The translations under genes were made by a program, and so were the position numbers. The notes beneath the pieces were generated by a model. It made no database searches, had not been told where the DNA came from, and was given only the letters and a program-made list of their open reading frames with translations. DNA of 64,000 bases from Margaritifera margaritifera. Taxonomy: Eukaryota; Mollusca; Bivalvia; Unionida; Margaritiferidae. This document shows positions 34,385-46,968 of this stretch, piece by piece; positions within the stretch are counted from its first letter, which is position 1, and every line of letters begins with the position of its first letter. The stretch lies in contig JAQPZY010001423.1 of the NCBI GenBank assembly GCA_029931535.1, positions 372,001 to 436,000 on the forward strand. The letters are read 5' to 3'.

Positions 34385-35465
34385 TACATTATATGCCCAC
34401 CATAAGTTTAATAGCCCTCTACATAGGTATTAGACTAAGGAGATTATAGACCAATGGGTATCAAAGACTTTGACCTTTGGTCAAGATAGGCAGACTTGAA
34501 CTAAACTTACTGTGCAGATAATATTATTTTCTTATTTGAACAATGCTGACCATGACCTCTGACCTTCAGACCCCAAAATCTACAGGTTTTTTTTTCTTAC
34601 CCTAAGTTATTAGAGTGCAAGCCATCTGCAAAGTTTGGTCAAGGAACTTACTCAAGAATAAAAGCTTTTGATCAAAACCCATTTTTCTTCACATCACAAT
34701 GACCTAAACCTTTAACCTTTTGACTACAAAATGAATAGACCTCCGTCTTACATTGAATTCAAACCCTTCTCAAATTTTTGGTCAAGGTATGTTGTCTAAA
34801 ACAAAAGTTATGATGCAAAAACCATTTAATTTTTTTTTAGTCAGTGACCTTGACCTTTGCCCTTTTTACTCCCAAATCAATAGGTTTCTTTTTTATCAAA
34901 AGTGTAAGCCATCCACAAATGTTAGTGAAAGTATATTGCCAAGAACTAAAATTGTCATGCAGATACCATTTTTGGCCACATTTACTGTGACCTTTGAACT
35001 TTTGACTCCATAATCAATAGGCTTTTTCCCTATTCCAATTGCACACCAAAAACAAAGATTAGTGCAGGTCTGTGATGTAGAATTGAAAATATTGTGCAGA
35101 AATCATCTGTCTCCTTTCATTAACAGTTACCTTGACCTTTGACCTTTTCACCCCAAATATACAGACTTATTCCTTGCCTTAAGTGCAAGCCATCCAGAAA
35201 GTTTGGTCCAATTCTGAGACATAATTATTGATATTGCACAGACACGAATTTTCTTCTTTCAATTTGTGACCTTAACCTTTGACCTTTTGACCCCAAATCA
35301 ATAGGCTTCTTCCCTTACCCAAAGTGCAAGCCATCCAGAAAGTTTGGCAAAGATAGATGATGTAAAACCAAAGTTACTGTGTGAAAATGAAAAAGGTAAC
35401 AGACAGATGGATGGATATCTTAACAATATAAACTCCATCTTTTTGCGGGTGTATTACAAATTGCA
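34385..35465 (+). repeat. Tandem-core repeat family 3 (GACCTTGACCTTTGACC type), copy 1
   Basis: Left end ATAGCCCTCTACATAGGTAT; units contain GTGACCTTGACCTTTGCCC, AAGTGCAAGCCATCCA and AAAGTTTGGTC, with a period near 140-143 bp (34,849, 34,989; 35,140, 35,281). The right part reads AGACAGATGGATGGATATCT then CTCCATCTTTTTGCGGG. The GACCTTTGACC core resembles nuclear-receptor half-sites (AGGTCA) but is simply the repeat's own consensus. Confidence 0.8.
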
Positions 35466-35799
35466 AAAAAGGTTCAGAGCCCTAATGGAGTCCTGTAGAT
35501 GCCCTTGGGATGAACAATCCAAAGCAGACAGCAGTTTCAAGACAAAAGGCTGATTTCCCATGAGTGGGAGCCTGTTCTAGACAATGAAAGCATCATGAGT
35601 AAAACCAAACTGATTCTGCCAGTTGTAGCAGGTTTTAAATGGTTTGCTTACAAGCCAAAAGAAATGGCTAACTTCTTTTTAGTTTGGGAGTTGGGGGCAA
35701 GATTTGTGAGGAAGTGGATGTACTCCCAACATATTATGATCGAGTAACAATTCTGAAGAAAAAAACATAATCATACCACGGTTCATCCCTGAACCTCAA

Positions 35800-37745
35800 G
35801 TAGCATTTAAGATAAAAAGCATAAACAAAAACAACCATGAAGTAAATACCATTGACCTTAACCTTTAAGATTGGGCCCCAGATTTTGAATGCAAAGCATC
35901 TTCTAGTGACAATATACAAGTATACAAAATTTCATTCAGCTATCTCAAACAGCTCGTAAGTTATAGAGCAGAAGGGAAAATGTTACTGAAACCTAAATAA
36001 TTGGACTGTGACCTTGACCTTGACTGTAGGACCACAGTGTGGGAAACAACAAATATACTAAGTTTCATCCCTTAATTTCAAATAATCCTAATGTGGTACA
36101 TGACACACCTTCTAATGAGGATGTATAAGCATACCAATTTTTACCTCTTAATCTCAAACAGCTCTAAAGTTATAAAGTGAAATGGAAGTGTGATGGAAAA
36201 TTCAAATTGAACACGAGTACAGTGAATGGCACATTATATGCCCCCTCCCCCCCCCCAGTGTTTAATGGTCCTCTATGTAGGCACTAGTAAAACACAGCTG
36301 ACTCCAGAGATTATTGACCAATGGGTCTCCATGACCATGACCTTTGGCCAATACATGCAGTCTTGAACAAAAGTTAATGTTAGTTTCTTATTTAAAGTTA
36401 CCATGGCTGTGCCCTTTCAACTCTGAGAATCTATAGGATTTTTATTACCCTAAACGCAAGACATCCACAAAATTTGGAAAAAAAACTCACTCTGGAACAA
36501 AAGTTATTCAACAAAACCAATTTTTCTTTAAGCCACAATGATTTTGACCTTTGACCTTTTGACCCCAAAATCAATAGGCCTCTTCCATACATCAAAAACT
36601 TTGCTCAAGGTATGTGGTCTCAAACTATAGTTACAATGCAAACACCATTTTTCTTTTTTTCATTCACTGTATCCTGGACCTTTGACATCTTAAACCCCAA
36701 TATCAACAATAGACTTCTTTCTTACCCAATTTTTAAGTCATCCACAAACTTAAGTGAGGGTAAATGGTCAATAATTTAAATTTTTGTGCAGAAGCCATTC
36801 TTCTTCTTACAATCAGTCACCTTGACCATTGACATTTTGACCCCAAAATCAATGTGCAAGCCATCCACAAAGATTGGTCCAGGTATGTGATGTAGAACTA
36901 ATGTTATTGTGCTAAAACTATTTTTCTTCTTTCAGTCATAGTGAGCTTGACCTTGGACCTTTTGACCTATAAATCAATAGGGTTCTTCCTTACCCCAAGT
37001 ACAAAACATTCACACAGTCTGGTAACTCTAGATGGTGGAGTCCTCAAATGCTGTTTGTCCATTCAAACAACATGGCAGGAATTTAAACATAGGAGCCATG
37101 AACTTGATCTTGAAAATTGGACCCCCAATGTGTATGTGACATACCATCTAATGATGTTGATTAAATACGTCAGATTTCATCCCTTAACCTCAGACAGCTC
37201 AAAACTTATAACATCAAATGGAAAGCATGAGGGAATACTTAAAATATTGACTTGTGACCTTACCCTTGAAAATAGAAATCCCAATGTGCTTTGCAGCACC
37301 TTCTTATGGTGACATATAATGTACCAGTATACCAAGTTCAATCCCTTAATTTCAAATGGCTTCAAAGTTACAGAGCGGAAAAGAAAGTGCGAGGGAAAAA
37401 TTAAAAATATTTAGCTGTGACCTTGACCCTGAAGATAGGACCCCAATGTCATATGCAACATACATTCTAATGATGATGTATAAATATACCAAGTTTCATT
37501 CCTTAATTTCAGATTACTTCAAAGTTACAGAGCAGAACAGAAAGTGTGACTGAAAACTTTAAATATTGAGCTGTGACCTTGACCTTCAAGAAAGGACCCC
37601 AATGTAGTACAAAAACACACTTTCTAATAATGAGATATGAGTACCAAATTTCATCCCTTGATCTCAAATGGCTTTAAAGTTACAGAATGGATGGATGAAT
37701 GCAAAACAGATACTACATCCTTTTTTGGCAAAAAGGTGTAAGAAA
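35800..37745 (+). repeat. Tandem-core repeat family 3, copy 2 and related sub-units
   Basis: A second left end at 36,236 (GCCCCCTCCCCCCCCCCAGT then GTTTAATGGTCCTCTATGTA) is followed by GACCTTGACCTTTTGACC units. From 37,080 a second unit type takes over (GTGACCTTGACC...AAGTTTCATCCCTTAATTTC...AAAGTTACAGAGC) and also precedes it at 35,800-36,220. The right end at 37,680-37,740 has GGATGGATGAATGC then CATCCTTTTTTGGCAAAAAG. Confidence 0.78.
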
Positions 37746-39740
37746 AAACAAGAAATGCATCTACAGATTAGAAATGCGCTACCTGCAAGGCAGATATGAA
37801 CGTCAGTGAAAAATATAACTGAAGCCATACCAGGATACAATTGATGTTTTACTGATTCCACCTACCTGTCAGTCCAATATTAACACATTAAAACTTACAA
37901 TAGCCTGCTAACTATTGCCTGTTAGATGTTAGTGTTATCTGGAACATTGCATCTTCCTAAATGTTTTTTGCAATGTCTTATCTTTAAACTTGTAGAGCTT
38001 TTAATTGGCACTATATGCTTAGTATAGTGCTGAGGTGCCATTAAAACCTGTACATGCATCCATATATATATATATATACACACACACACTGACACATACA
38101 CATTAGCCTGACATTTAGAATTTTAAAAAATTCCATTCTAATTGGTTAAGTTAATATACTGCTTCTCCATTTAGGTAAATGGTGCAAGTTTTAATATTTA
38201 CCACTGAAAACTATTGCTTCTTTTACACGAGAGACTTGCTGACCATGATGCTCAAAACATGATTACCATATTTCATGTAACTTTTTGAATATGCAATTAT
38301 TTTTCTTTCTTCAAATCCGAAAAATAATATGTCAAAGAATTGTTGGGAAGTGATTATGTATGAAAATGTAAAGGATGAAAACACAGAGAATGACTCCAAA
38401 GTATTTATATAATCATTAATTTTAAATTCACACATATTCAACGTAACTGTAGTAAAAGCTTTTATCATGCACTAATACAATTTGTTGCTTCAATCTGTTA
38501 ATGTATGTGCGTATTGCATGTTCAAAAACTGATAACTTTTATGTGGACAAATGTATACCATCATCACAGCTTTATTATTACACCTCAAAATCCAAATAAA
38601 TTATGTCCCGATGACCTTATAGGCCTTAAATCTAATGAGTGAATGTAGTTCATTTAATTTTTGTATGAAAGAGTAAAGCGGAGAGATTTCAGCCCTTCCT
38701 CATGCCAATTTGTTCTGTATACCTTACTTTTAAACCTCTTTAAGTGGAGCTTTTGTCAAAGAGAAACCAGTAAAAAAATTGTACCTGGAAATTATTTTAA
38801 AAAGAAATACATACCATACTTCTTCAGTTTCAAAGATACATATTCGGATTTAAATATTCACAATGTTCATATTCATATGTACTCTATTTAGTTTAAATTC
38901 CAAGATGGATCATATATTTTGCAAAATTAGTCACCTTAAACATTTAAGGTACTGTGTTGTTTTCTCAGTAATTGAAATGACATCTATATTCCTACCAATG
39001 AAGGATAACCAATACCCTTTATCAATAAGTGCATGTACACATACTGTTCTTAGGCAGCATTGGATCTCTCATCTGTACTCATGCCAAACTGTAGTTACTT
39101 TGTTTTCAAGGATTTGACACTTCTATTGTACAGTGCAATGGTGTCACTGGTGTGCTATGAAACTTACAGGAGTAGCACCTGGCAGATGCAGTACAGTATA
39201 CATTAACATAGAAAGATTTAAAATATATACCAAGCAGCACATATCCAAAAACACTAGTTCAAATAAATATGTAGATTAGTATACAGTGGTAATTGCCTGA
39301 AGAGTTAGCCTTAGGTGGGATAGAATGGGGGCTCTCTATAAATAAATAATTAAATTGTTGGACACCTGTGGTATTTAGAGCAATAATCTTGACACTGCAA
39401 ATGTGAACTATTGCCAAGATAAATCCACACAAGCTACACTAAATAAATAACCAAAAAAACATACAAGCTAGCTCATTAAGTTCTGATTCTTTCCCTGGTT
39501 GTTCACACTTATAAGGGGCTTTGATTTCTATAACACAAAGCTAATGTGTACAAAATGATCATGTTTTGATGAAAACAAGACACTGACTTGTTTATGATAA
39601 TGGAGACAATTTCATAATGACTTGGATTTGCTCACTGGAATGCCTGCATAGCTGTAAATATATGTCGACACATCTGTCTACAAAGGACTCTGGTATGTAT
39701 TATTTTAATATAATTGAATAAATTGATAGCTTATGACTTT
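37745..39740. other. Intergenic DNA, no gene seen
   Basis: AT-rich, with (TA)n(CA)n at 38,063 and a short AGGTGCCATTAAAACC phrase at 38,033 that matches the tail of the SINE at 16,061, probably a lone tail. The plus frame at 38,863-39,117 has no recognisable motif. Confidence 0.5.
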
Positions 39741-40660
39741 GGTGTACAAAAAGGTCAAAGTTAAGAATCCCTTGAAGGGACCGATGCTCAACTGGCCGAA
39801 AAGAATTTTTCCTTTTCACTGTCAAGTGTTAAAAGTATTTCTGATATTCTTCAGCAATAACACAATTTTAAAATTAGCTGCTGTGGTGGCCATACTTAAT
39901 ATCAGATTGGCACCATTTCCATTTAGGTCCAAGTAGACATAATTAGAAGTTTTTTCATGAAAACACCATGTCAATATGATCATTCATTCAGGGGGAATAG
40001 TGACAAGATTTTCAAGATGGCCATCATGGCAGTCATGTTGGATGTATGATTGGCACTAATTTCATTTAGGACAAACTAGGTATCATAAGAAGTCTATTGG
40101 TGAAAACCCCCATGTTTATATGGCCATCAAAATAATTATTTTCAAGATGACCACCATTGTGTCCATGCTGAGGCTCAGTTTGCAATTTTCATTTAAGACC
40201 AGTCAGACACCATACGAACTCTTATGATGAAAACCCCATGTCAGGATGACTTTCCATTTAAGAGTAGCAATAACAAGATTTTCAAGATGGCCACCATGCT
40301 ATCACTATTGAAAACCCATGCAGATATGACTTTCCATATTGGAAGAGTAATGACAACTAGATTTCAAGATAGCTGCCATGGTGGCCATATTGGATATAAG
40401 ACTGGCACCATTTCCATTTAGGACAAACTAGACATCATAAGAAGCCTTTTGGTGAAAGCACAATGTCAATATGACCAGCCATCTTGGTACAGTGATAACA
40501 AGATTATTAAAATGTCCATTGTGGCAGCCATATTGGAGGTCAGATTGGCACTATTTTCATGCATGACCAACTAGATAGCACAAGAAGTCTTTCAGTGAAA
40601 AGTCAATGTTGATATCACCATTCATTCAGGCGAAATAGTGATAAAAAGATTTTCGAGTTT
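39740..40660 (+). repeat. Tandem-core repeat family 2, copy with left end
   Basis: Left end AAGAATCCCTTGAAGGGACC then GATGCTCAACTGGCC, with an inner palindrome TCCCTTGAAGGGA. Six diverged units follow with the same CAAGATGGCC and TGGCAGCCATATTGGA motifs. The right end is not present. Confidence 0.78.
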
Positions 40661-41471
40661 TTGCTGTTTTATCAAATGTCTACACTCTCCTTTTTCCTTG
40701 GAATGATTTTATTGCACTTTGCACACAAGCTTACCAGTAGTTGAAATTGGGTGATAAACAAGTCAAACGTAAAGGTCACAAATGCTCACTTTTTGGAAGT
40801 GACTATATACTGTCACTATGGATGAAGTTTTTTTACAGTACTTTTATACTACTTCCAAGATCATTCAATCTTTCTTTGTTAAAATATTATTTTCTATGAT
40901 ATTTTGTGTTTTATACTAGATCTCGTCTTAACACCTAAAATAATCATTCATCTTAAAAAGTTTTTTTAAAGAAAGCCTGAATTGGTATTATCCACTTATA
41001 GTAAACATTTTTTTATGTTTGTATCATGCATGAAAATACTGCAAGAAGAATTTTACAGGGCAGCAGTGTATATATTGATTATGCTTTGAAATGTAGTTTA
41101 TTGGGGCTGGGGTGTTAGGAGTAAAACTAATTTTAATTATGAAATACTTACCTGTCACTATTGTATAGCTTACCCTTTTCCACCATGAAAAACCCTTGTC
41201 CGTACCGTATTTACCATCCTCCTGTTCTAGAAAGTTTGTAGAACATGTATATCGACCCAGTCTGACATCAGAGTGGGGTGGGAGGAGGGAATCTGACAAT
41301 AGTGACAGGTAAGTATACATAATTAACATCAGTTTTACCTCTCCCCCCAAAAACTACATTTTAATACCAGTAATATGTTTACCTGCCACTATTGTGCAGC
41401 TGAATTTGTCATTTATGAGGGACGTCAATAGGAACAAAATTACTCACCTTAAGGAGAAGCATTCACTGCTG

Positions 41472-41759
41472 TTAAACAGCAGCAGGTTTGGTCCCCGTTT
41501 GTGCTGCAACTATGGACTCAGAGAGAAATACCTCGACTCTGGTTTCATAAGGACCAAAGGTTGTATGCAATTGCCAAAATGCAGCCTTTATAATGTCCTC
41601 CAAGGATGAATGTTTGAGATACGCCTGAGAACTAGTGATAGCCCTTTCTTCATGGGCTTTTATTCTCATGAATGAAAGGTCTCTCTCATCGAGTGACCAA
41701 TAAGCTCCCTTGGTAAAGAGTGAAATCCATCTAGAGATGGTGGATGCTGAAATATCAGT
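41472..41759 (-). pseudogene. DIRS-like tyrosine recombinase, C-terminal catalytic part
   Basis: Minus-strand reading TDISASTISRWISLFTKGAY, then KAHEERAITSSQAY, then LEDIIKAAFWQLHTTFGPYE. TISRWI, the H-x-x-R box and the final Tyr after a TTF motif are the conserved order of the DIRS/Ngaro tyrosine recombinase C-terminus. The frame is open from 41,759 to the stop at 41,474-41,472. Upstream blocks exist but are frameshifted. Confidence 0.78.
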
Positions 41760-42839
41760 TGAGCCCTTTCAGGGAAGGAAAAGCTGTTTTCTACCCTTCT
41801 TTCTCAATTTTGAAGATGCCAAATAGAAACCCAAGTGCCATGATTGGACCAACGAGTCTATCTTGATCATCCCCAGAACAGATGCAACTGAGACTGGGGA
41901 TCTCTATTGGAGATGGCAATACTGAGAGAAGTCATTTTTTTGCGAGAAAACCTGGCTGACATAAAAGGGAAACAGAGTCACAATTCCCACTGAACTATAA
42001 ACATCCCTCCTCTATAGAGAGGACATGAAGTTCACTTCTTCTCCTCGGTGAAGCTACAGCTTGAAGAAAGACAGTTTAAGATTTTCAAACCAAGTCTCAC
42101 TCAAACGTTCATAAGACGGTTTTCCCAAAGCCCACAAAACATGAGATTCCATCTCAGCATCAAGCAGGGAGACACTGGTCTCTGCAGCTCGAAGTACTTA
42201 ATGAGATCTGCTAAGGGGGCGCTCTACAGATAATACATGCTTCTGAGTGAGTGACAGGTGTAAGATGAAGTATTTTGCATTTGCAACATGCACAATGGAG
42301 AGAATGTTGGCATACCTCTATGTTACTTTCATGTACTGTGGCTGAAATTTCTTTACATATTGTACTTGTGGAAACTGGACATGATCTAAGCACACAGCGG
42401 ACAAAATGGCCGCTCTAAAGTACTCAAAAAATCAGCCTGAATTAGTCAAAAGTGCACTATTTTCAGCAGTTATTAAAATAGGGAAACGAATTTTGCCAGA
42501 GCAGACAATACCAGCCTCTGAAAGTACTATGAATGAATTAAAAAATATCCAAAAAGTAAAAAAAGTTATCGGCTCTTTTTTTTTTAATTTACCTTTGAAG
42601 TCCAGGAAGTGAAAATGACCAAGCGGAGCTAGCAGTTTTTTGAGAGGTGCACATCTTAAGTAAGACCAAGCTGTATACTCTATAACCCAAATTTCACCCA
42701 TCAATCATACACCAAAATATAGGGAATTCAAAGTTCTTTTAACAATACCTAAGATATACAAGGTCTTTTTTAAATAGCCAGGACAGCCAGTGAGGAAACC
42801 CTGGCTAATTCTTTTTCTTTAAATTTCTAACCCTATGCA

Positions 42840-43222
42840 AAGTACGAAACTGGAGAGCGCCACCTAAGTGAGGATCTGAGCCAATGACTGGGCCCTTGGA
42901 GAACTGAAGTATGTTTGAAAGGGCTGCCCTGTAACTTTGATTGTGGAGGCTGAACATGATCTCTCCTCAAATAAGAGTAGAAAACCTGCTACTGCAAGGG
43001 GTAGCTAGGATTAACACACTTCCTTGTGCACCAATCACAGAAGCTTATCCACTCTGCATCATAGACCTTAGAGGCAGATTGTCTCCAGGCCTGTACCATG
43101 CAGTCAGCAACCTTGCTCAAAAACCATTTGGCAGATAGATCACTTGAGATGAGCCAAGGTGGAGAATCTGAGGGCTGTTGTGAAGAAGAATCCACTTGTG
43201 TTGTGACAGTAGAGTCTTCCAC
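42840..43222 (-). pseudogene. DIRS-like tyrosine recombinase, N-terminal SAM-like part
   Basis: Reads VYDAEWISFCDWCTRKCVNP, a Y..W..F..WC block. After a stop and frame change comes SLHNQSYRAALSNILQFSKG then PVIGSDPHLGGAL. In DIRS recombinases the N-terminal domain has exactly this order: W..F..WC, then a YRSALS-type helix, then P(L)(V)..L. The stretch 42,000-42,830 between the two recombinase halves has only weak matches and may hold an insertion. Confidence 0.7.
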
Positions 43223-43255
43223 TGAGGTAACACCCTGGGGTGGTCTATCAACAGT

Positions 43256-44093
43256 TCAAGGAGGGGACTTAATGAACTTGTCAGGGGAGTGGACTATATA
43301 ACTGGAAGCTGTGACTAAATATCTGACAGTACAGAGTAACAGGTGAGACTGACCATTCTTATGTTGCTTCACAAATTTCTGCCCTTTGTAAAATCTCTGT
43401 GCGAGCTCCTTGACCATGCTAGTGAGAGGGAGCAAGAGCAGATCTGATCTTAATGCATCCCCCAAAAGTCTTTAAAAGCTGGAAAGGCTCTTGGTGTTCC
43501 CAGAGCCCAAGGGCTTAGGGCAAAGATTCAGGGGGATAAGCCTTTGCACATGCTTAAAAAGGTGCTGCCCCTCCCTCATGCCTACTGTAGTAGAGGTATG
43601 GGGGGGGGGGGGGGCGGCACTCAATCCAAGCTTTGAAACTATTGCCCTTAGCGAGTGCTGCTGCCTTCTTTCTAGCAGATATACTTCCTTTATCTGGGAA
43701 GATGCTGCTTCTCCCTCTTTGTAATTGGGGGAGTGCACTCGATTCCAATGTCAAACTGAAAAGAAGCCATTTCCTCCTCAAGGGTGGTAACAGCTTCTCT
43801 CTCCAGGAAGGTGCTGTCCCTCCTTTTATTGTGAGAGGGAGGCCACATTCGATTCCAGTATTAGTAGGCACACTCTTAAATTCTGAGGGGGGGGGGGGAG
43901 AATGCATTTCCTTCATCACTTTATAAGTATGCCTGTTTTCGGCACGGTCCCAGATATTGTCAAGCCACAAGTTGGACATCCATCCATTTGTGTAAATTTT
44001 GTACACAAAAGACATGTGAAGTGGGTGTCCCATGGGACTTTTTTGTGCCCACACTTTGTGACATTTGCAATGAAAATTTCTGAAAAAGATCAT
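43256..44093 (-). pseudogene. Upstream region of the DIRS-like element, possible gag remnant
   Basis: Minus-strand frames with several stops. LLLLPLTSMVKELAQRFYKG near 43,440 and LFKHVQRLIPLNLCPKPLGS near 43,560 sit where gag lies in DIRS elements (upstream of the recombinase on its strand). No diagnostic gag motif is visible. Two long G runs on the plus strand (43,599-43,613 and 43,887-43,900) give false proline-rich reading frames. I cannot exclude that this is non-coding. Confidence 0.35.
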
Positions 44094-44861
44094 AAAAAAA
44101 GCAGTTTAATAACAATGAGGGTTACGTTAGCTGCATTATCTTCACCACATACCCATGAGAGAAACCCTCAAAGTCGTGCTTATTTACTAACCAAGGTGTA
44201 AACAGAAGTAAAGAAGCATCATCTAAGAATTTTAACTTATGCCACAATCACTAAATAATGAATGGAGGAATGTGTAATCTCTACTCTATTAATACAACCA
44301 GAAGATTGAATAGCTGTTAATAATGCACACTGCATTAGACAACAGTAATGAAAATGAAAACACATATCCCCTCACTAAATGTGAACACTTAAAGTGAAAA
44401 CACACAGATAGATAATATTCATGTGAATTTTGACCCACCAGAAATTGTTTTATTCCAACAAGGTAATTCCTGAACCCACAAAGGGTAGAGAGGGTGGGGG
44501 GCTTGTCGTGACCAAAAACATTGAAAAGTCTCACTCTGGACTATCAAAGGAACTTTTAATAGGTAATGGACTGAAGGATAATGGTTACTAATCAAGAGAA
44601 ATATGAATACAAGGTCCTGAAAAGTATTTTAAACTCAAACAAAAATCTTCCAATGTAGACAAAATGTCATCCAAAAAAAAAAGAATGAAGAGACACTGTT
44701 GCACATAGGCCTATGACATGCAGTTAGACTGAGACGATGTACATGTTCTAAGAATTTTCAAGAACATGAGGATGGTACATCTGGCACTGATGAGGGTTTT
44801 CCCATTGTGGAAAAGGGTAAACTACACAATAGTGATAGGTAAAAATATTACTGATATTAAA

Positions 44862-46968
44862 ATACAGTTTGAAGCTGCATAATACTTGTCTTCATAGAAG
44901 AATATGATGGTGATGAGAACAATTTGTGCTGAGTAACTTGAACACAATGCAATATTGGAAAACAAATAATAGGAATAAAACAAGATCAGAATAATATGCA
45001 CTTTATTTTACATATCACAACTCAAGCCATGTACAGGTTTAATAAAAGCTCAGGTGACATGTATACAGCAAGTTTAATTTTTATGACTAGAGATCACATC
45101 TCAAAATGGTTGAGATACATACACACGCTAAAAAAGTTGCAACATCCACACAAAGATAAAAATCATACATACACCCATATGGCTTTTGAGAAAAACTATT
45201 TGCATCTGTGTCTAAAAACACTACTAAGTCTTTGCTACAACAGGTTAGGTAACAATATATGAAAACAGAACGGAAGTTGTGTAATACCTGACTGATCAAT
45301 GTTTACAAACTCAACGATTTGTAAATTTAGTCAACCCTAAACTGTTCATACATTTTAAGAGTACAAATTAGGGCACATACATACAGGTTGGACTTTTTTT
45401 ATGAACACCTATATCTGGAGTTGAGTGCCGCACCTATAATGAGACCCCAATTTTATTGAACAATTAATTTCAAACATACATTATGAATGAATTTTATAAA
45501 AAGGAATGATAAAAATGCTGAAGAATCATGTTTTTGGCAATTTTGTACTTTAATTAATATTTCTTTTTTTTCAAAGTTTTTTACTAGATTTTTATGTACA
45601 AGTGGTTTTTTTTTCTAAAAAGAACTTCGGAGGGAACTAATGTTTTTAAAAAAAATGATTAAATTAGTTCATAAACATGGTTAACAAATAAGTGAAATTG
45701 TTTTTAGTGATAAACTATATTAAAAAGTCAGAAAGGTTTTAGAATTTGGATTCTGTTAGTGGATTAACTCTTATGATACATATAAATTTATGTTAAACTG
45801 TGGAGTAATACAACCTGCCTGATAGTTTGTTAATGAGAAAATCTGTAAATTCCAATATCGATAAAGCCATGGAATATACTTGGATTAGTCAGCCATCCTT
45901 AATAAAAATCAAGGTTTACATAATGCATAGTTAACCTAAAGTGAAAGTGATTTTACAAATGTACACAGATGCCAACTATGATAAAAACCACATGAAATTA
46001 ATTATATGGGAAGTGCCTTTTTACCTAGTGCAAAGTTATATGGTTCTTTGCAGTAACCACTATCAGCCATGAAAAGTTATCTCCCCTAGCTTGATCACCT
46101 TGTGATACACATGTAAGCTAGGTTTAGAGGTGATTGCTAATTATGACACGTAATGATATTAATATAGATTTTTATGTCATTTGTGCTTCTATTTGATGAA
46201 AATTTAGTAATATGGAATATAATAATAATGGAGAATGAGACTTGAATTAATATCATATTCATACTAAAAAATAACCTTCAAGTCCAGTATTTGTAAATGT
46301 ATTGAGAGACCGAACTTTTCACCATGTTATTTAGGTTTATGAATATATTTTCTCAAGGTCCTGCTTTGGAAAAAATGTCTTCTCTGTTAAATACAGTGCT
46401 AAAATTGTTATACTCCTACAATAATTTTATCTTTTAGCTGATCTGGGCTAAATGCCATCTGTATATTTCACATCTGCACAATACGATTGAATATTGTAGT
46501 CCTATCTTTTGGTACCTGAGCAAATTTATTTGAAAACTGAAGAGTAGCTCTCTGTAATGATGTGTATTGCTCCATTCATTCCTAATATTACATTAAATTG
46601 AGAGGAAAATTATTGCCCAATAAATACTTTTATAAAAATTGTACATCTGAATAATTTTGCTACAATGAATATTATGCAAATAATGCGCAGTTTTTCAAAA
46701 ATAAAATCCTTATCACATAATAATAAAGAAATATCTACTTGTACAAAAGGTTCAAAGTTTTCAAAGAAAGGAAAGACATTTTCTTCTTAACTGTAAAACA
46801 TGGTGTCTTTCCATTTTTGTCAGTACATGTACTAATTATAAAATTTCATTCTCTGGGCACGCCAGAGCACTTTTAAGAAAATCAGATGACTTAAATTCTC
46901 ATACACATGAAAAATTTCTAGTCTTTTGACTCATTTCTTCTATCTTTCATACATGTCACATATAATTA
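44862..46968. other. Intergenic or 3' flanking DNA, no gene seen
   Basis: AT-rich. At 44,998-45,010 the minus strand reads GTAAAATAAAGTGCAT, a possible polyadenylation signal for a minus-strand transcript, but no exon is attached to it. Confidence 0.4.

Larger units (their letters stand above)
41130..44861 (-). mobile_element. DIRS-like tyrosine-recombinase retroelement with inverted terminal repeats, no visible RT
   Basis: About 3.7 kb bounded by inverted terminal repeats of about 140 bp. The left copy (41,130-41,270) and the reverse complement of the right copy (44,712-44,861) share ACCTGTCACTATTG / ACCTATCACTATTG, then TTACCCTTTTCCAC, TACCATCCTC and AGAACATGTA. Two further short copies of the ACCTGYCACTATTG end lie inside the left end (41,294 inverted; 41,358-41,402 direct). 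Inside, on the minus strand, is a broken tyrosine recombinase. DIRS elements combine gag, RT/RNase H and this recombinase between inverted repeats; here no RT motif was found, so it is a deleted or non-autonomous copy. Confidence 0.75.

Noticed and set aside
34835..37600. GACCTTTGACC motifs resembling nuclear-receptor response elements
   Set aside because: They are the consensus of tandem repeat family 3, occurring in every unit, and give no evidence of regulation.
43554..44093. 179-codon open frame on the minus strand, proline-rich
   Set aside because: The proline runs come from poly-G tracts on the plus strand. It lies within the DIRS-like element and has no recognisable domain, so it is kept only as a possible gag remnant.
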